Below are positions 4,101-6,234 of a DNA stretch of 6,234 bases, one piece after another (the stretch's first letter is position 1; every line of letters starts with the position of its first letter). Under the pieces are notes generated by a model. That model made no database searches, was not told the DNA's origin, and saw only the letters and a program-made list of their open reading frames with translations. Where the stretch lies: positions 1-6,234 of the forward strand of contig JAIFNF010000020.1 in NCBI GenBank assembly GCA_020047885.1, in the 5' to 3' direction. This DNA comes from Gammaproteobacteria bacterium (GTDB taxonomy: Bacteria; Pseudomonadota; Gammaproteobacteria; Competibacterales; Competibacteraceae). Made by a program: the position numbers and the translations under genes.

Positions 4101-6234
4101 GGCCGCTATTGTGGTGAACCCGATGAAGTTGGATGCAACCACTGCTTGCAGACGACCGAACCGGTGATCAAGGATACAACCATTCAGGATTGGCGAACTC
4201 GCCATGTCCAATTGCTGAACGCTGCTGACCGGGTGTTAACGCCAACCTGCGATGTGAAACAGCGAATGTTACGTTATCTGCCTGTAGCTCATCTGATGGT
4301 TGCCCCACATCCCGAAGCTACGTTACTCGATCAGCCGCCGACGCCGACGCCACTGTCTGCGAATGAACCCTTACGAATTGTAGTGTTAGGGGCACTCAGT
4401 CAAGCCAAGGGTGCGGATCTGTTGGAAGCCTGTGCGATTGACGCCCAACGACGTAACTTGCCACTGGCTTTTCACTTGTTGGGCTACGCGCACCGTAACT
4501 TGGCGATCGGACCGGACAGCCGGCTACAGATCTATGGAGCCTACAATGACGAAGATCTGCCGGAACGGTTGGCAGCGCTTAACTCTCATCTCGCCTGGTT
4601 CCCAGCGCAGTGGCCGGAAACCTACTGTTATGCGCTGAGCGCCTGTCTGCGAGCCGGGTTACCGATTGTCGCCACTGATCTGGGTGCCTTCGCGGAACGA
4701 CTGGCTAACCGCTCCTGGAGTTGGATCAGGCCTTGGCAAACAAGTCCGGCAGCGTGGAGTGATTTCTTCATGGTGCTGCGAGAGCAGTATTTTGCCCGCG
4801 GCATTTCGCCCCCGGTATGGTCTGGTGAGACGCTAACCGCGGAATTTGACTACCTCCGTGATTATCTGCTGTCGTTAGCTGACAAGCCCATCGAACCTGC
4901 TTATATTCCCGATAATCTGACGACCCTGTTAGCGGCTTGTGTTGCTGAGACTCCGCCAGACAGGCAAGACTATATTATTTGGTTACAACGCCATCGTTGG
5001 GATGAGCGAGCTTGCCGCCATCTATTAGAATTGACCCAGCGCCGGACGACACTGCCGATAATCCACCTGTTCATCGTGTTGCCTGCATCGCAGAGCGCAC
5101 TGCTAGGTCCGACCCTGATTTCACTGGCCGAGCAAACCCTGTCGGCGTGGCGCTTAACAGTGATAGCCGACTTCGCCTGCCCAGCGCCGGAATTTGCGCA
5201 GATGGACGAGTTGAACTGGGTTCATATCAGCGCCTGGGGGGAATTAAGCGATGCCCTGGCCGATCACGTGCGGCAATCGCCAGCGGAATGGTTCTGGTCG
5301 GGTCATGCGGGTATTCAGTTGGAACCGGTTTTCATCAATCTGGCGGTGGAATTGATCAGCCGCCATCCTGAATGGCGCTTGGTTTATACCGATGAAGATG
5401 TTGTCAGCTCAGGACTGGATCAGCAATCCTGGAGCCATCCTCTGTTTAAACCGGACGCTAATCTGGATTTATTGCGTTCCAGTGGCTATGTCGGTCATGC
5501 CGTTCTGATCCATCGGGAATTGTGGGCAAGTCTGCCCGTTGCTGAATTACGCCCTGGCCTGTTGCTGAATTACGCTGTGGCTTTACGCTGTTTCGAGCAG
5601 TTCGGCGAAGCGGCGGTCGGCCACATTGATGAGATGGTTTTTCACCAGCCTGAAGCAACGCCCGTCAACTGGCCGGTGTTTGGCCGGGACGCCCGGCCGC
5701 TGTTAAGCGGACATTTACAGCGCCAAAACCTCGCGGCGACGATCCAGGCTGGGCCACTACTGGGAACTTTCCAGGTGAATTACGGGGTGACGCGTACCCC
5801 GCTGGTTTCGATCATCATTCCTACGCGTAATCGCCTGGATTTGATCCAGCCCTGTCTGGATAGTCTCCTGGCGAAGACCCGCTATCCGCATTTCGAAGTG
5901 CTGATTGTCGATCATCGCAGCGATGAACCGGACGTGTTGGATTACTTGCAACAGAAAGTCCGGCAGGATGTCCGGGTCCGGGTCATCCCCTATTCAAACG
6001 AGTATAACTATTCGGCAATCAACAACCATGCCGCCCGACAGGCGCAGGGCGAATTCTTGCTGCTATTGAATAATGATACCGTCATTCTGCACTACGACTG
6101 GTTGGAGACGCTGGTGGCGCTGGGTTTACGTCCGGACGTCGGGGCGGTCGGATGTCGGCTGATTTACCCCAATCACACTTTGCAACATGCCGGGGTCATT
6201 GTCGGGATGGGTGGGGTAGCAGACCATATTGGCG
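72..6234 (+). CDS. Giant multi-domain glycosyltransferase / PIG-L deacetylase (3' partial)
   Basis: This single uninterrupted frame codes for 2,054 residues and leaves the window without a stop. Domains in order: GT4-type GT-B transferase (1-376), PIG-L/LmbE zinc deacetylase (413-640), GT2 (648-880), GT2 (947-1195), second GT-B transferase (1222-1560), degenerate GT2 (1661-1885), and GT2 (1908 to beyond the edge). Each is assigned from motifs described in the domain entries. Single-domain members of these families are usually about 230-400 residues, so this is a fusion of at least seven modules. No signal peptide or transmembrane helix is apparent, so a cytoplasmic enzyme is expected, as for transferases using nucleotide sugars. 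The inferred role is building a glycan with a de-N-acetylated amino sugar for a polysaccharide, lipid carrier or glycoprotein; donor and acceptor are unknown. Codon use looks the same throughout, arguing against a recent patchwork. The fusion and family calls are firm; the pathway is inference. Confidence 0.95.
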   Translation, partial: MSAQRPRVLFALPATTLGGAEIRLLNMLGWFTQFEPVLLTHKVIADHCPPEIRVLTFEDQPDCVNPYPFDWGNACIYARAIAQVGNRVGADLVFGWMHNGTIFTALAGTLFGLRSRLIGSVLGPASAHYHFQGLSPTFYERAILAFAFRRVHGLVVNSNGTRQDLIDHWHAPARRVQRIYNGIDLSRIRTMAEQDPVSADAGIPVILAASRLSLEKGFDVQLRAFARVRQFVKTKFLILGEGPLRPPIESWIAELGLADDVTLLGFQSNPFAWMKRASVFLMASRLEGFPNALVEAMSLGVPVVSTACPYGPQEIIEPDLSGLLAPVDDDEALSRHLLRVLLHREDAARLGEGARRRAETFTMSTMIEAYERLIISICLNPSTVYDHHGYWNRMNEDKERIPRQAISTLGTGGIALILALHPDDEVFGCAGAILCHIAAGDPVTVIILTDGDGGRDNGAEQTACVAQRRQESRNAADILGYGEPMFWDLCDRELIIDELLMQRLGETIIATGTRWVYAPWPGENHPDHRRLGMAALELLNRLPEPVNLVFYEISAPLLPNRLLDISCFLERKRQAMACFVSQLATQPYDHQIEALNRYRAYTLGAVTAAEAYCQIEAHEAIAAQHFFTTLIAGWPLTLATTTESDPDPLVSVIVRTLGRPELPEALASIAAQTCDRLEVVVVDASGVDAVHPGSQCGRFPLFLARAGQRLGRSAAANLGLDQASGEFLIFLDDDDWFEPDHISSLVDLLRMQTTTVAAYAGVRCVRRSLYGQWETTRIYNDSFDATRLRVENFIPIHAVLFRRTVLSGPAPCRFDEQLDVYEDWDFWLQLLERGAFHHRNVVSACYRIHDSGSLVNASGQQKQEAFQSIVRKWRSRWSDQHLMDMLIRARTPESTCPQTIELRSATPGEDATQPQRITHQFIVEAPVVVHVDAPLATIPDSVPYRAALVDVIIPVYRGLAETRACLTSILHYRQSVPHEIIVIDDASSEPALTDYLSELATAGHITLLHNEQNLGFVQTVNRGMAVHQERDVVLLNSDTEVAGDWLDRLTQCAYGDPRTGTATPFSNNATICSYPRTCANNDLPDGYTVATLDALFRRVNVGRSIFIPTAVGFCMYIRRDCLRETGFFDAVHFGRGYGEENDFCMRATTLGWHHLLCGDVFIYHRGGASFGDQHDLLEQQGIATICRLHPGYETAIQAHIAADAAKPLRQAVDAARLLDSNLPVVLFVNHNLGGGTLKHVRELAALLSGRMQTLLLCPMADHIHSLSWFRDGESLELRFALPTDYGLLCDVLRALSVSRIHFHHLLDVDASIWQLPQDLGLPYDYTLHDYYPVCPRINLFNALGRYCGEPDEVGCNHCLQTTEPVIKDTTIQDWRTRHVQLLNAADRVLTPTCDVKQRMLRYLPVAHLMVAPHPEATLLDQPPTPTPLSANEPLRIVVLGALSQAKGADLLEACAIDAQRRNLPLAFHLLGYAHRNLAIGPDSRLQIYGAYNDEDLPERLAALNSHLAWFPAQWPETYCYALSACLRAGLPIVATDLGAFAERLANRSWSWIRPWQTSPAAWSDFFMVLREQYFARGISPPVWSGETLTAEFDYLRDYLLSLADKPIEPAYIPDNLTTLLAACVAETPPDRQDYIIWLQRHRWDERACRHLLELTQRRTTLPIIHLFIVLPASQSALLGPTLISLAEQTLSAWRLTVIADFACPAPEFAQMDELNWVHISAWGELSDALADHVRQSPAEWFWSGHAGIQLEPVFINLAVELISRHPEWRLVYTDEDVVSSGLDQQSWSHPLFKPDANLDLLRSSGYVGHAVLIHRELWASLPVAELRPGLLLNYAVALRCFEQFGEAAVGHIDEMVFHQPEATPVNWPVFGRDARPLLSGHLQRQNLAATIQAGPLLGTFQVNYGVTRTPLVSIIIPTRNRLDLIQPCLDSLLAKTRYPHFEVLIVDHRSDEPDVLDYLQQKVRQDVRVRVIPYSNEYNYSAINNHAARQAQGEFLLLLNNDTVILHYDWLETLVALGLRPDVGAVGCRLIYPNHTLQHAGVIVGMGGVADHIG
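1200..1307 (+). other. Linker between GT4 and PIG-L domains, residues 377-412
   Basis: This short hydrophilic stretch joins the last helix of the GT4 domain to the first strand of the deacetylase. It includes YDHHGYWNRMNEDKERIPRQ and belongs to no domain I recognise. It has more A and T than its surroundings and uses AGG and ATA codons. An in-frame ATG at 1251-1253, with GGA at 1243-1245 five bases before it, would be a plausible start for a stand-alone deacetylase-onward product. There is no stop between the modules, so the two domains are physically fused in the full-length product. Confidence 0.6.
1308..1991 (+). other. Domain 2: PIG-L/LmbE-family zinc N-deacetylase, residues 413-640
   Basis: The strand GIALILALHPDDE ends in the family's signature HPDDE: H421, D423, D424. 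TDGDGG at 449-454, RRQESRNAA at 468-476 and HPDH at 525-528 follow at family-typical spacing. By analogy with MshB, H421, D424 and H528 should bind zinc, D423 should act as general base, and H525 should support the transition state. The family removes N-acetyl (or related acyl) groups from sugars such as GlcNAc-inositol, GlcNAc-malate, GlcNAc-phosphatidylinositol and antibiotic precursors. All expected residues are present, so activity is likely. The neighbouring transferase domains suggest a substrate made or extended on the same polypeptide. The exact sugar is unknown. Confidence 0.9.
2013..2711 (+). other. Domain 3: GT2 (GT-A fold) glycosyltransferase, residues 648-880
   Basis: The domain opens with PLVSVIVRTLGRPELPEAL, then ASIAAQT and VVVVDASG (D683, nucleotide-binding region). 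RLGRSAAANLGLDQASGEF leads to IFLDDDDWFEP, whose aspartates D732-D735 form the metal-binding DXD-type motif. YEDWDFWL at 821-828 corresponds to the family's ED motif with the presumed catalytic base, and CYRIHDSGS near 845-853 is the usual C-terminal His segment. At about 230 residues it is a complete inverting GT2 domain. Fusion of a PIG-L domain to a following GT2 of this type is, from memory, also seen in shorter proteins. The linker 881-946 that follows is Pro/Thr/Glu-rich with no recognised fold. Confidence 0.9.
2910..3656 (+). other. Domain 4: GT2 (rhamnosyltransferase-like) domain, residues 947-1195
   Basis: It begins VDVIIPVYRGLAETRACL, followed by IIVIDDASSEPAL (D984-D985), NLGFVQTVNRGM and VVLLNSDTEVAGDWLDRL. 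The NSDTE at 1036-1040 is the metal-binding DXD equivalent. FIPTAVGFCMYIRRDCL is the typical acceptor-side strand. FGRGYGEENDFCMRATTLGW holds the ED motif (E1139-D1142, with the acidic cluster intact), and YHRGGASFG at 1163-1171 carries H1164. This pattern is common to GT2 enzymes of O-antigen and flagellin glycan synthesis, including rhamnosyltransferases. All key positions are conserved, so it is expected to be active. The sugar is not determined by these motifs. Confidence 0.9.
3735..4751 (+). other. Domain 5: GT-B glycosyltransferase with HDYYPVCPR/Cys region, residues 1222-1560
   Basis: The N-terminal half reads LPVVLFVNHNLGGGTLKHV, with a Gly-rich donor/acceptor loop at G1233-G1235. SRIHFHHLL and LHDYYPVCPRINLF follow. 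Cysteines at 1334, 1347, 1355 and 1358 cluster around YCGEPDEVGCNHC. A short PPTPTP linker (1422-1427) joins the halves. The second half starts RIVVLGALSQAKGADLL (K1446-G1447, diphosphate-binding position). It continues to AWFPAQWPETYCYALSACL, where the first Glu of EX7E is E1516 but the second position is A1524, then GLPIVATDLGAFAERL. From memory, related domains occur in large polysaccharide-synthesis proteins with this same ending, so the Ala may be usual for the subfamily. Probably a transferase, less certainly active than domain 1. Residues 1561-1660 after it are helical-looking spacer with no recognised domain. Confidence 0.8.
5538..5583 (+). repeat. 23-bp imperfect tandem repeat within the coding region
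   Basis: The unit 5538-5560 is followed immediately by 5561-5583. The first 15 bases of each (GTTGCTGAATTACGC) are identical, and 20 of 23 positions match overall. Because 23 is not a multiple of three, the copies are read in different frames: VAELR in the first, LLNYA in the second. The repeat lies over residues about 1823-1838, exactly where domain 6 has lost its QDYD motif. Confidence 0.8.
5682..5698 (+). repeat. Small GC-rich inverted repeat (7-bp stem, 3-base loop)
   Basis: GGCCGGG at 5682-5688 and CCCGGCC at 5692-5698 can pair around the loop ACG. No T-run follows and the site is in the middle of the gene, so it is not a terminator. It encodes part of FGRDARPLL in the C-terminal part of domain 6 and is probably incidental. 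Confidence 0.5.
5793..6234 (+). other. Domain 7: GT2 glycosyltransferase, truncated by window end, from residue 1908
   Basis: The sequence TPLVSIIIPTRNRLDLIQPC is a clear GT2 start. VLIVDHRSDEPDVLDYL (D1947), NYSAINNHAARQAQGEF and LLLNNDTVILHYDWLETL follow; NNDT at 2000-2003 is the metal-binding motif. Then come VGAVGCRLIYPNHTLQHAGV and GMGGVADHIG at the edge. This closely follows the second domain of tandem-GT2 proteins, in which about 100-130 further residues including the ED motif would be expected. Everything seen so far is intact, so this is probably the active partner of the degenerate domain 6. The C-terminus of the protein and any further domains lie outside the window. Confidence 0.9.

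Larger units (their letters stand above)
5052..5726 (+). other. Domain 6: degenerate GT2-fold domain, probably inactive, residues 1661-1885
   Basis: The framework matches the first half of the common tandem-GT2 proteins. It shows LISLAEQTLSAWRLTVIAD, then LVYTDEDVVSSG (1770-1780), HPLFKPDANLDLLRSSGYVG (1789-1808) and ALRCFEQ (1837-1843). The catalytic motifs are missing. The strand that normally carries LDHDD reads EWFWSGHAGIQLEP (1739-1752) with no aspartate. The nucleotide-binding IADDAS segment reads IADFAC. The position of the usual QDYD motif reads LNYA (1832-1835). I infer a pseudo-transferase kept for structural support or acceptor binding beside domain 7. The comparison consensus is from memory, not from an alignment. 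Confidence 0.75.

Noticed and set aside
3370..5371. Plus-strand off-frame open frames at 3370-3708, 4411-4638 and 5012-5371
   Set aside because: They are shadows within domains 4, 5 and 6, where the main frame shows clear family motifs.
5682..5698. Hairpin as a transcription terminator
   Set aside because: No T-run follows and it is inside a coding domain that continues in frame for at least another 536 bases.
5958..5984. Repeated GTCCGG hexamers
   Set aside because: These are short repeats coding for VRQDVRVRV; they are explained by Val/Arg codon choice.
72..6234. Several adjacent glycosyltransferase genes instead of one
   Set aside because: Reading every line in the same phase gives no stop codon and no frame change at any of the domain junctions.

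Overview
The window is almost entirely one gene. Reading the plus strand from the ATG at 72, the frame stays open with no stop to the last base: 2,054 complete codons, running off the 3' edge. It encodes the first 2,054 residues of a very large, soluble, multi-domain glycosyltransferase. GC content looks to be in the mid-50s percent by eye, and codon use is that of a moderately GC-rich proteobacterium. I cannot assign a genus; a gammaproteobacterium with a surface-polysaccharide or protein-glycosylation island is the best guess.

Layout. Bases 1-61 probably hold the last codons of an upstream gene ending at TAA 59-61, ten bases before the giant gene, so the two are likely co-transcribed. The giant protein then reads, in order: (1) a GT4-type GT-B glycosyltransferase (residues about 1-376); (2) a PIG-L/LmbE zinc deacetylase (about 413-640); (3) a GT2 domain with an LDDDDW motif (about 648-880); (4) a second GT2 domain with an NSDTE motif (about 947-1195); (5) a second GT-B domain with an HDYYPVCPR region and a cysteine cluster (about 1222-1560); (6) a GT2-fold domain that has lost its metal-binding and catalytic motifs (about 1661-1885); (7) a further GT2 domain with an NNDT motif, cut by the window end (from about 1908). 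Domains 6 and 7 together match the familiar tandem-GT2 architecture, but with the first half degenerate.

How it could work. Four domains keep recognisable glycosyltransferase active-site motifs (1, 3, 4, 7). One is a GT-B domain with an incomplete EX7E motif (5), one looks like a pseudo-transferase (6), and one is a deacetylase able to expose an amine on an N-acetylated sugar (2). An inferred role is assembly of an oligosaccharide containing a de-N-acetylated amino sugar on a lipid, protein or polysaccharide acceptor, with the steps held on one polypeptide. No signal peptide or membrane span is visible, so it should act in the cytoplasm. Substrate and acceptor cannot be read from the sequence.

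No RNA gene, mobile element, CRISPR array, terminator or convincing second gene was found. Open frames on the minus strand and in the other plus frames are shadows of the giant gene.
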